In this document: piece by piece, positions 44,335 to 51,347 of the stretch
Position numbering within the stretch: the first letter of the stretch is position 1
Layout: the number at the start of each line of letters is the position of its first letter
Source: CAZEHS01 sp964424355
GTDB taxonomy: Bacteria; Bacillota; Clostridia; Peptostreptococcales; Acidaminobacteraceae
Direction of reading: 5' to 3'
Assembly: GCA_964424355.1 (NCBI GenBank)
Contig: CAYRIO010000004.1
Coordinates: forward strand, 139,556-203,555
DNA length: 64,000 bases
Made by a program: the position numbers and the translations under genes
The notes under the pieces: generated by a model
What the model saw: only the letters and a program-made list of their open reading frames with translations
Database searches by the model: none
What the model was told of the DNA's origin: nothing

Positions 44335-44565
44335 ATGGAAAGCACATGCATCAATGCACAAGATAATATCCTTCTTGCAAACGCGCGCAAGGTCACTGCG
44401 GAAAGCGCTGCCCTACTGACGATTGTCCGCAGCGGCGGAATGGACAGCGGTTGTCGACACTTAACCTGTAACTGTGATGTCTGCACATGCCACTATATGA
44501 AGGCGTGTGCAAGGTACCAGGAAAACATCCTGTGCCATCGGAGGGCAACACGCCCAAAGCTTTGA
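44335..44565 (+). CDS. Small Cys-rich protein at the end of the feo operon
   Basis: 76 residues. Eight Cys in total: Cys5, then a cluster of seven at 40, 45, 47, 50, 52, 58 and 67 (CRHLTCNCDVCTCHYMKAC). No family recognised. TGGAGACACTAC precedes ATG, and the strongest terminator in the window follows after 34 bases, so the gene belongs to the feo transcript. The cluster could bind Zn2+ or iron or an iron-sulfur cluster (inference). Confidence 0.6.
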   Translation: MESTCINAQDNILLANARKVTAESAALLTIVRSGGMDSGCRHLTCNCDVCTCHYMKACARYQENILCHRRATRPKL

Positions 44566-44599
44566 CCCACTGGAGGATCACACGCTCCTGAATGCTTAG

Positions 44600-44652
44600 A
44601 ACAGGCTGTCATCCGCAGTGATTTCACACTGCGGATGACAGCCTGTTTTTTT
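44600..44652 (+). terminator. Very strong terminator of feo locus 1
   Basis: Perfect 21-bp stem: AACAGGCTGTCATCCGCAGT... (44600-44620) with its complement (44626-44646), loop of 5, then TTTTTTT. Confidence 0.92.
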
Positions 44653-44773
44653 GTCTTTTATCGGCGGATATCGCCGTTCTTTAGGCAGTCCCCCGATATA
44701 GAACATCAGAATACGACCAATCCCGTTCTCAAGCGATGCCACCTACGCAGCCATATCGTTGTTCGCCCCACAG

Positions 44774-44801
44774 AAAAACACACCTGGGCAAGGTGTGTTT
44801 T
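44774..44801 (-). terminator. Terminator of feo locus 2
   Basis: AAAACACACC / GGTGTGTTTT perfect 10-bp stem. On the minus strand it is followed by TTTTTCTG, after the FeoB-associated small gene. Confidence 0.8.
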
Positions 44802-44863
44802 CTGGGTTATGGGTTCTATTCAAAAGGTGGAGGCCTCAGTCTAGATAGGTCTATCGTTGACTA

Positions 44864-45016
44864 TCACTTGCTAAGGCGCTGTACATGACACCTGCTTTTA
44901 TCCGAGCAGGTGCTCCCGCAGCTGCACTGTTTGTCTTTCAGGTCTTTTCGGGTTCTGTTGAAGGCCCACAGAAGGATTCCTCCAAAAGCAATTCCGACGA
45001 TGATGGTTCCTAGCAT
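44864..45016 (-). CDS. FeoB-associated Cys-rich membrane protein
   Basis: 50 residues: N-terminal hydrophobic helix TIIVGIAFGGILLWAF, then basic KDLKDKQ and a Cys cluster QCSCGSTCSDKSRC. This matches the FeoB-associated Cys-rich membrane protein family (old name P12), found only next to feoB. ATGCTAG overlap with the feoB stop (7 bases) and GAGGTGTGTCTGGA upstream support the start. Too short for most gene callers. Confidence 0.85.
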   Translation of the reverse strand: MLGTIIVGIAFGGILLWAFNRTRKDLKDKQCSCGSTCSDKSRCHVQRLSK

Positions 45017-46971
45017 TCCAGACACACCTCACTCTCTCTGAGCTGAGTGGCCCGCCGGATCGCATAGGCAAGGTAGGCAATCACAAGAACAGCCACGACA
45101 ATAGCAGACTGCCAGCCGACAGCTGGTGTATGATACACAATCAAGGAACCCAACTGTGTAATCAGCATCGCCAAAACATATCCGACCCCGAACTGGAAGG
45201 CCAGACCCCGCCGCAGCCATTTCTGAGACCCCATTTCGGAGTTCATCGCACCGATAGCGGCAAAACAAGGGGGCGTAAACAGATTGAATGCCAGAAAGGC
45301 ATAAGCTGTGACCGGATTAAAGAATGCCGTCAGCGGTCCGCCTGGAACATGCAGGGCTTCCTCGGTCGTTACCGCCAGGATAACCGCCAATGTAGCCACA
45401 ACATTCTCTTTTGCAATGAATCCGGTAAGTGTGGATGCCGCCATCTGCCACCCCACCAATCCCAGTGGAATGAGTATCGGCGCAATAACGGAGCCCAGGG
45501 AAGCCAGAATACTGGCGCTTTGGGTTTCAACAGGCTGCAAATTCCAGCCATAAGCCTGAGCAAACCAGATGAAGGTATTGCACACCAGAATGATGGTGCT
45601 TGCCTTGTAGACAAAAGCTTTCGCCTTGTCTATCATCTGCAGGAACGCATGCTTCAGACTGGGGAACTTGTATTCAGGCAGCTCCATGATAAAGTTGGAG
45701 GTGTTGTCCCAGACATAGATTCGTTTCAGCAGCAGTCCGCCGATTACGATCATCGCGACAGCCAATATGTACATACTGGGCCCAACCCAGGTCTGTCCCG
45801 GAAAAAATGCCGCCGCAAAGAGACCGATGATTGGCAGTTTCGCCCCGCAGGGCACGAAGGGGGTCAAAATCGTTGTCATGCGCTTTTCGTTGATATCCTC
45901 AATGGTCCGCGTCGCCATGATGCCGGGAATCGCACAGCCAGAGCCCACAATCATTGGAATGATGGATTTTCCCGACAGGCCGATTCTTTTAAAATAACGA
46001 TCCATCACAATGGCAACCCGCGCCATATAACCACTGTCTTCAAGCAGAGATAGGAAGAAGAACAAGACCATGATCAAGGGGAGGAATCCGATCACTGCAC
46101 CGACACCGCCGATAGCGCCGTCCACAATCAAGGCCTGGAGCAGCGGATGCACCTGCATGCTCTCAAGGAAACCGTTGGCGGCAGTCGGGATGATCTCTCC
46201 AAAAACAACATCATTGAAGTATCCGGAAAGATATCCCCCCAGACCATCAATGGACAAGGCAAACACGCCCCACATCACAAAGAAAAAAATCGGCAGGCCG
46301 AGCCATTTATGTGCCACAACCCTGTCAATCCGATCAGAAAGGGATACCTGAGTGGCATCTGTCCCCTTATGCTGGCAACGGGAAATCACCGTATCCACAA
46401 ACCGCTGCCTCGCAACATCGGATCGATCGGCATCCATACCTTCCAACACAGGCGGTTCCTGGATAACACCACTGTTTCCAGTGCTTATGGCTACAGAAAT
46501 CAGTTCACGCAATCCCTTTTCGGCGGTTGCTTCTGTTGGAACCACCCTGCAGTTCAGCATGTTGCTGAGAAGTTCAAGATCAATCACATCTCCGCGTTTC
46601 TCCGCAATGTCACGCTTATTGAGGGCAATAACCACAGGAATCCCCAATTCCAGTAATTGCGTGGTAAAGAAGAGGCTTCTGCTGATATTGGCGCCATCGA
46701 CAATATTGATGATGACATCCGGGGATTCGCTCATGACGAATTCCCGGGTGATTTCTTCTTCGCCAGTAAAGGGAGCGATGGAATAGGCCCCGGGCAGATC
46801 CACAATTCTGACGACTGAGTCCTTCACCGTTTCAAAGTGCTTCTTCAGATCTGCTTCCTTTTTTTCTACGGTGACTCCGGGCCAATTCCCAATGAACTCA
46901 TTCTTGCCAGTGATGGCATTATAAAGAGTTGTCTTGCCGGAGTTCGGGTTTCCTGCCAGTGCGATTCTCAT
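45010..46971 (-). CDS. feoB: Ferrous iron transporter FeoB, locus 2
   Basis: 653 residues. G1 AGNPNSGKTTLYN, G3 DLPGAYSIAPF, G4 NKRD. Transmembrane part with LLEDSGYMARVAIVMD and VPCGAKLP. It is a second Fe2+ importer, distinct from the copy at 41537-43579, facing it from the other side. Fur-like box upstream at 47010-47028. Downstream is the overlapping Cys-rich helper. Confidence 0.97.
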   Translation of the reverse strand: MRIALAGNPNSGKTTLYNAITGKNEFIGNWPGVTVEKKEADLKKHFETVKDSVVRIVDLPGAYSIAPFTGEEEITREFVMSESPDVIINIVDGANISRSLFFTTQLLELGIPVVIALNKRDIAEKRGDVIDLELLSNMLNCRVVPTEATAEKGLRELISVAISTGNSGVIQEPPVLEGMDADRSDVARQRFVDTVISRCQHKGTDATQVSLSDRIDRVVAHKWLGLPIFFFVMWGVFALSIDGLGGYLSGYFNDVVFGEIIPTAANGFLESMQVHPLLQALIVDGAIGGVGAVIGFLPLIMVLFFFLSLLEDSGYMARVAIVMDRYFKRIGLSGKSIIPMIVGSGCAIPGIMATRTIEDINEKRMTTILTPFVPCGAKLPIIGLFAAAFFPGQTWVGPSMYILAVAMIVIGGLLLKRIYVWDNTSNFIMELPEYKFPSLKHAFLQMIDKAKAFVYKASTIILVCNTFIWFAQAYGWNLQPVETQSASILASLGSVIAPILIPLGLVGWQMAASTLTGFIAKENVVATLAVILAVTTEEALHVPGGPLTAFFNPVTAYAFLAFNLFTPPCFAAIGAMNSEMGSQKWLRRGLAFQFGVGYVLAMLITQLGSLIVYHTPAVGWQSAIVVAVLVIAYLAYAIRRATQLRESEVCLEC

Positions 46972-47009
46972 GATTTCCTCCTGAATAGGTAGTTTATGAC
47001 GACAAGCGT

Positions 47010-47028
47010 TATAATGAATATCATTATC
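47010..47028 (-). promoter_or_regulatory. Fur-like box before feoB of locus 2
   Basis: Minus strand GATAATGATATTCATTATA matches the 19-base Fur consensus at 17 positions. It is 39 bases before the feoB ATG and separates feoA and feoB control. Confidence 0.85.
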
Positions 47029-47096
47029 AATTAAAGGGCTTAAAAAATGCTATGCGCCTTAGGGCAACGATAGCAAGGATACGTCCGGACATCTAT

Positions 47097-47318
47097 TCAG
47101 ATCTCAAGCACGATGGTTTTAGCCATGCGTTCATCAAGTGCATATCTGCTGTCTTTGATATTCACAACGTACATCCCTGCCAGTGTAGACACCAGTGTGA
47201 TTTTTTCTCCTTCAAAGCATCCCAGCGAAAAAAGAAACTTCTTGCTTTTTTCCTGCCCTTCCACGGTTTTGATTGTGAATGTTTTCCCCGTACTTGCCTT
47301 CGTCAGCATCAAATTCAT
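47097..47318 (-). CDS. feoA: FeoA domain protein, locus 2
   Basis: 73 residues. FeoA-type SH3 barrel: KASTGKTFTIKTVEGQEKSKKFLFSLGCFEGEKITLVSTLAGMYVVNIKDSRYALDERMAKTI. The start at 47318 is chosen because the codons upstream run into the Fur-like box and -10 region at 47352-47364; GGATAAGGTG precedes ATG. The 125-base gap to feoB contains its own Fur-like box, so feoA and feoB can be separately expressed. Confidence 0.85.
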   Translation of the reverse strand: MNLMLTKASTGKTFTIKTVEGQEKSKKFLFSLGCFEGEKITLVSTLAGMYVVNIKDSRYALDERMAKTIVLEI

Positions 47319-47351
47319 CACCTTATCCTTTTTTCCCTCGCCACATCTACT

Positions 47352-47385
47352 GATAAAGATTATCATCCTCAAGTAATTCTGTCAA
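47352..47385 (-). promoter_or_regulatory. feoA promoter with Fur-like box, locus 2
   Basis: Minus strand -35 TTGACA (47385-47380), 17 bases, weak -10 TAATCT. The palindrome GATAAtcTTTATC (47364-47352) overlaps that -10 and is a Fur-like operator. Confidence 0.7.
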
Positions 47386-47449
47386 CAATTTATCAGCATG
47401 TGCGCCTTTTGAGGAGTCCTTTGCGTTCTATCCAATTTTGCCGATAATA

Positions 47450-47479
47450 AAAACCGGTTCAGATTGCCAAACCGGTTTT
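47450..47479 (-). terminator. Terminator of the GNAT-MarR pair
   Basis: Minus strand AAAACCGGTT pairs with AACCGGTTTT and continues TATTAT, 20 bases past the acetyltransferase stop. Confidence 0.8.
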
Positions 47480-47499
47480 CCAGGGACTGTCCTATCGTT

Positions 47500-47994
47500 T
47501 TAACTCAGGCATTTGTCGTAACAGTAGAAGGGCTGCGCCTTCCCTCTGAATGACATGGTTCCGATCCGCTGATACCCGTTCTTTGCCAGCAGCCGATTCA
47601 TTTTCTCATTCTGGGAAAACGTGTCGGTCTTCAGATAAACGAATCCTTGCTCTTTTGCCAGGGTTTCAGCAAACGCCAGCAGCCTTCCAGCGATCCCCTG
47701 CATCCGGCTCTCCGATGCAACCGCCATGCGGTGCAGCACCAGAGCTTTTGCGGTGGAAGACCAGGGCAGCCCGGAATACTCGGCAGGTTCGATGTCGTTG
47801 ATGCAGATCAGCCCGTTGATCTGCCCGTCGGTTTCTTCTACGAACAGCTCCCCACGCTCAATATCCCCTGCAAAATTCTCTGCCTGAGGATACTCCGCGT
47901 CCCATTGGTCATTGCCCTCCGCATTCATGCCCGCAACAGTAACGGAAACGATCTCCATGATCCGGTTCAAATCTTTCAATTCGGCTTTTCGCAT
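47500..47994 (-). CDS. GNAT-family N-acetyltransferase
   Basis: 164 residues. RMAVASESRMQGIAGRLLAFAETLAKEQGFVYLKTDTFSQNEKMNRLLAKNGYQRIG contains the acetyl-CoA binding motif. Substrate unknown. It follows the MarR-type gene directly (AAGGAG lies at the MarR gene end), so both are one unit. ATG at 47994 gives suitable spacing to AAGGAG. Confidence 0.85.
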   Translation of the reverse strand: MRKAELKDLNRIMEIVSVTVAGMNAEGNDQWDAEYPQAENFAGDIERGELFVEETDGQINGLICINDIEPAEYSGLPWSSTAKALVLHRMAVASESRMQGIAGRLLAFAETLAKEQGFVYLKTDTFSQNEKMNRLLAKNGYQRIGTMSFRGKAQPFYCYDKCLS

Positions 47995-48002
47995 GCTGCT
48001 CA

Positions 48003-48458
48003 TCACTCCTTATAGTTCTTCAGTTCACGCCAATCGGTTTCTATGTTTTTTCGCATTTTAGACACCAACCGGCATACTTGCGCCTGTTCTTCCTGCGTAA
48101 GATTCTGGAAGCAGATCCCGATGGTTTTGTTTTCTTCTTCGATGATCGCATCGTAAATCCCCAGGGCTCTTTCCGTGGGAAACAACTGGCTTTTCCGTTT
48201 GTCCTCCGCGTCTCCTTCCCGACTGACGTAGCCTTCCGTAATCAGCTTCTGCACAGCCTTTGTGGTTGTGGTTTTGTCCACCTTTAGCAGGATGGAAAGG
48301 TCCATAAAGCCGATGCCCGGATTCTCGCAAATACGGGTTAAAAAAATGAACTGTCCCTTTTGCAGGGTGTACTGTCGGTACTCCTGATCGCAAATGGCGT
48401 GAATCGTTCTCGATAACCCGCCGATTTCCCGTAAAACGACACTCTCCAGCTGAATCAT
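48003..48458 (-). CDS. MarR-family transcriptional regulator
   Basis: 151 residues. Winged helix DNA-binding region KGQFIFLTRICENPGIGFMDLSILLKVDKTTTTKAVQKLITEGYVSREGDAEDKRKSQLF. ATG at 48458 follows ACGGAGGGCGC; further in-frame starts up to 48521 overlap its own operators. Two identical palindromes upstream suggest self-repression. Confidence 0.93.
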   Translation of the reverse strand: MIQLESVVLREIGGLSRTIHAICDQEYRQYTLQKGQFIFLTRICENPGIGFMDLSILLKVDKTTTTKAVQKLITEGYVSREGDAEDKRKSQLFPTERALGIYDAIIEEENKTIGICFQNLTQEEQAQVCRLVSKMRKNIETDWRELKNYKE

Positions 48459-48469
48459 GCGCCCTCCGT

Positions 48470-48524
48470 TAGTTGAACATTCAACTATAACAAATATACA
48501 CCCATTTAGTTGAATGTTCAACTA
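48470..48524 (-). promoter_or_regulatory. MarR promoter with two operator palindromes
   Basis: TAGTTGAACATTCAACTA (48470-48487) and TAGTTGAATGTTCAACTA (48507-48524), which are reverse complements. On the minus strand, -35 TTGAAC lies in the upstream site, 17 bases, -10 TATATT; the second site overlaps the start. Binding by the MarR protein would block transcription. Confidence 0.85.
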
Positions 48525-48625
48525 TTCTCTATGAAAGTCTTCTGCTTTTCACATCTTTTCATTTCCTTCATTTCTTCGGAACAAGGCCAGTCACATGGTT
48601 TTCCCGCAGTTACTCTTACACCGGT

Positions 48626-49207
48626 TCAGTGAAAGGTTTCTTCCTTTTCCAGCATGGCGATAAACCGGCTGATGTTCTTTTCCCGGGTCTCCGGCTTCTT
48701 CGCATTCTGTATCCGGTAGAGGAACGCATATCGGTTGACGGTATTCAGGGTTTCGAAAAAGGCCTTGGCTTCCGGGTTATGATCCAGAGCTGCTTCAAAA
48801 TCCTCAGGCACTTTGATGACTTTCTGTGAAGCATAGGCGATTTCCCACTGCCCGGAGAGCTTAGCAGCTTCAACCGCAACCAGCCCTCGGGGCTTCATCT
48901 TGCCCGTCGCAATCAGGGTTTCCACCTTCTCGCGATTGATCAAAGACCAGACGCTCCGGGGATTCCGGGGTGTAAAGCACTGCAGGAAGGTGTCCGAATC
49001 ATAAGCTTCCTTCTTACTGTCAATCCATCCATAGCACAGGGCAGTTTCCAAGGCCTCTGCATAAGTGACAGATTGCATCTCAGATTTTTTCTTGGCAATC
49101 CGCAGCCTCAGGCCCTTATGGGTGAGGTGATTCTCAGCCAGCCAATTATCCCAATCGGACTGGGTTTCAAACAGCATGACCGGAAGCGGGTCTTTCGATT
49201 GAGCCAT
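48626..49207 (-). CDS. YdeI/OmpD-associated family protein
   Basis: 193 residues. WDNWLAENHLTHKGLRLRIAKKKSEMQSVTYAEALETALCYGWIDS is the family start, RFIAMLEKEETFH the end. Members are small cytoplasmic proteins of unclear function, sometimes called bacteriocin-protection proteins. Single gene. Confidence 0.88.
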   Translation of the reverse strand: MAQSKDPLPVMLFETQSDWDNWLAENHLTHKGLRLRIAKKKSEMQSVTYAEALETALCYGWIDSKKEAYDSDTFLQCFTPRNPRSVWSLINREKVETLIATGKMKPRGLVAVEAAKLSGQWEIAYASQKVIKVPEDFEAALDHNPEAKAFFETLNTVNRYAFLYRIQNAKKPETREKNISRFIAMLEKEETFH

Positions 49208-49343
49208 ATCATCACCTCTTAGAATGGTATTCCTTGTTCATTGAGAACCGTTCATATCAGCACGAGGCATAAAATCCGATCCTTTCTTTTATGATACCGT
49301 AAAATCCATAGGCCTGCCTGACCTCGGTTGAAGTTTGCCCTGA

Positions 49344-49372
49344 TTGAAATCAGTTGTGAAAAGTGATATAAT
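49344..49372 (+). promoter_or_regulatory. Promoter of the ABC-F gene
   Basis: TTGAAA (49344-49349), 17 bases, TATAAT (49367-49372). Transcription would begin near 49379, leaving a 122-base leader. Confidence 0.85.
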
Positions 49373-49451
49373 TTTAGAGGTAAACCTCAAAAAAGTGTCG
49401 TAATTGCATAATAATCCATTGCAGAATTGCAATTGGGGATATTATACACTT

Positions 49452-49478
49452 GAGCTTATTTTATAGAAGCTCTTTTTT
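49452..49478 (+). terminator. Attenuator hairpin before the ABC-F gene
   Basis: GAGCTT (49452-49457), loop, AAGCTC (49467-49472), TTTTTT (49473-49478). It ends 22 bases before the ABC-F start codon, so it can regulate that gene. An upstream AATTGC...GCAATT pair and a GAGGT-aa-ACCTC hairpin near the start may act as alternatives. Confidence 0.7.
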
Positions 49479-49500
49479 AGTGACAAAGAAAGGTAATAAC

Positions 49501-51240
49501 ATGATAAAGATTGATAATTTATCCTACTCGTTTCCGCAAAAAGACCTCTACAGCAAGATTTCCTTCACACTGGAAGCGGCTCAGCACTGCGCTTTCATCG
49601 GCACCAGTGGCAGTGGAAAAAGCACCCTGATCGATATCATCATGGATCCGGAACGGTACATGTTCGATGGCATATTGGAGCTGGAGCCCAACTGCAGAAT
49701 CGGCTATGTCAGTCAGTTCTCCCAGCTGGACAACGCCAAGGAAACCACTGTTTTCGACTATATCGGGGACAAGTTCATCAGACTGCAAAACGAAATAACG
49801 TCCATTTGCAATGAAATGGGAACCTCCCTTGATATTGAACCTTTGATGGAACAGTATCAACAGGCATTCGATGCCTTTGATGCCATCGGCGGAGATGATT
49901 TCGAAAGTACCATCAATAAGCAGCTGAATCTTGCAGACCTGATGAAGTGTAAACATCAAATGGTCTCCGAGCTCAGCGGCGGTGAATTCAAGCTTATCCA
50001 AGTCATCAAGGAAATGCTTCACCGTCCTGATGTGATGATTATGGATGAGCCCGATGTGTTCTTGGACTTTGAGAACCTGAATGCCCTTAAGAACCTGATT
50101 AATGCGCACAAGGGGATCATCCTGGTGATCACCCACAACCGGTACCTGCTCCATCATTGTTTTGACAAGATCATCCACCTTGAAAACATGGAACTCCAGG
50201 AATTTAACGGTCGATACATCGATTACAATTTCTCCTTGCTGCAAAGCAAAATCGAATTGCAGGAGCTTGCCCTTGCGGATGAAGAAGAAATTGCGCGCTA
50301 TGGGGTCATGATCGATCAGCTGCGGCTCATCGCATCCCACAATTCCGAAGCTTCCAGAGGAAAGGCCCTCAACGCAAGGGTCAAGAATCAGGAGCGATTA
50401 GAGGCCCGTAAAATCAAAGCCCCCTTCGTAGACATCAAGCAGCCGGATATCCGTTTTACCGCTGACCAATTGATAACTGACGGCCCTGCGCTGAAGGTGA
50501 CCGATTACAGTCTCGCCTTCGAGGAGCTGCTTCTGGAAAATGTTAATTTTGAGATGGGCCCGGCTGATAAAGTGGCCTTGATCGGTTCCAACGGCACCGG
50601 CAAAACCAGTTTGCTCCGCGAAATCTATAAAAACACCCATGCTGCCATAGAAATACACGACGACGTCACCGTGGCTTATCTCTCTCAGCTTCAGGGAGAA
50701 ATACTGGATGAGTCCAATACCATCCTTGAAGAGTTCTTCGAGGCGGGGTTCAAAACCCCCAGGGACATTGGAGCCTATCTGTCCAACTATGGCTTCACCG
50801 GGGAAATCATCAATCAGAAAATCGGCTCTCTCTCAGGCGGCGAAAAGAACATCCTGCAGCTGGCCAAGGTATCTGCCCAAAAGGCAAGCCTCCTGCTCCT
50901 GGATGAACCCACCAGCCATTTGGATACCTATTCACAGATTGCGCTGGAAAACGCCATCGCTGGCTATGCAGGGGCGATCCTGATGATTTCTCATGATTAC
51001 TACACCATCGTCAACTGTATGGACTATGTTCTGATCATTGACGGTAAGACGATCCGGAAAATGAGCATCCGGAAATTCCGGAAGATGATTTACGCCAGTC
51101 ACTTTGATAAGGACTATCTGGAACGTGAAGAAAAGAAAAAATCCCTTGAAACGAAGATTGAACTGGCTTTAAAGGATACGGATTTTGAGCTGGCAAAAGT
51201 CTTGGCCGAAGAGCTGGAAGCCCTGATTAAGACACTTTAG
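49501..51240 (+). CDS. ABC-F ATPase, probable ribosome-protection type
   Basis: 579 residues, two ABC domains in one chain, no membrane segments. ABC1: Walker A GTSGSGKS (34-41), signature LSGGE, Walker B IMDEP. ABC2: Walker A GSNGTGKT (about 362-369), signature LSGGE, Walker B LLLLDEPTSHLD. ABC-F proteins act on ribosomes, some as antibiotic resistance factors. Promoter plus attenuator suggest inducible expression. ABC1 Walker B lacks the usual DEPTNHLD sequence (DEPDVFLD), a minor variant. ATG 49501 preceded by AAAGGTAATAAC. Confidence 0.85.
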   Translation: MIKIDNLSYSFPQKDLYSKISFTLEAAQHCAFIGTSGSGKSTLIDIIMDPERYMFDGILELEPNCRIGYVSQFSQLDNAKETTVFDYIGDKFIRLQNEITSICNEMGTSLDIEPLMEQYQQAFDAFDAIGGDDFESTINKQLNLADLMKCKHQMVSELSGGEFKLIQVIKEMLHRPDVMIMDEPDVFLDFENLNALKNLINAHKGIILVITHNRYLLHHCFDKIIHLENMELQEFNGRYIDYNFSLLQSKIELQELALADEEEIARYGVMIDQLRLIASHNSEASRGKALNARVKNQERLEARKIKAPFVDIKQPDIRFTADQLITDGPALKVTDYSLAFEELLLENVNFEMGPADKVALIGSNGTGKTSLLREIYKNTHAAIEIHDDVTVAYLSQLQGEILDESNTILEEFFEAGFKTPRDIGAYLSNYGFTGEIINQKIGSLSGGEKNILQLAKVSAQKASLLLLDEPTSHLDTYSQIALENAIAGYAGAILMISHDYYTIVNCMDYVLIIDGKTIRKMSIRKFRKMIYASHFDKDYLEREEKKKSLETKIELALKDTDFELAKVLAEELEALIKTL

Positions 51241-51269
51241 ATCCATCATTCTGTCCGACAACAAGTAAT

Positions 51270-51324
51270 AATCCCCTGGTGTTCATCAGATTGAATCACA
51301 CAATCTGATGACTACCAGGGGATT
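51270..51324. terminator. Bidirectional terminator between the ABC-F and chemoreceptor genes
   Basis: AATCCCCTGGT..CATCAGATTG pairs with CAATCTGATG..ACCAGGGGATT, followed by TGTTATTT. Very stable. Confidence 0.9.
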
Positions 51325-51347
51325 TGTTATTTAGTGCACAGTCGGCG

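Larger units (their letters stand above)
44566..44863. other. Intergenic region between the two converging feo loci
   Basis: 298 bases with no gene. It contains the terminator of each locus (44600-44652 and 44774-44801) and an imperfect palindrome CGGCG-gatat-CGCCG near 44663-44677. Nothing else stands out. Confidence 0.6.

Noticed and set aside
45130..46053. 307-residue plus-strand open frame
   Set aside because: It lies fully antisense to feoB of locus 2 and reads as a composition shadow (runs of His, Gln, Arg).
47400..47460. AACGCAAAGG motif resembling a second GEMM riboswitch
   Set aside because: On the minus strand GGCAAA and AACGCAAAG are present, but there is no GAAA tetraloop, no P1 stem, and the sequence is the space after the acetyltransferase terminator.
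49519..50340. 273-residue minus-strand open frame
   Set aside because: Antisense to the ABC-F gene, whose Walker and signature motifs are conserved.
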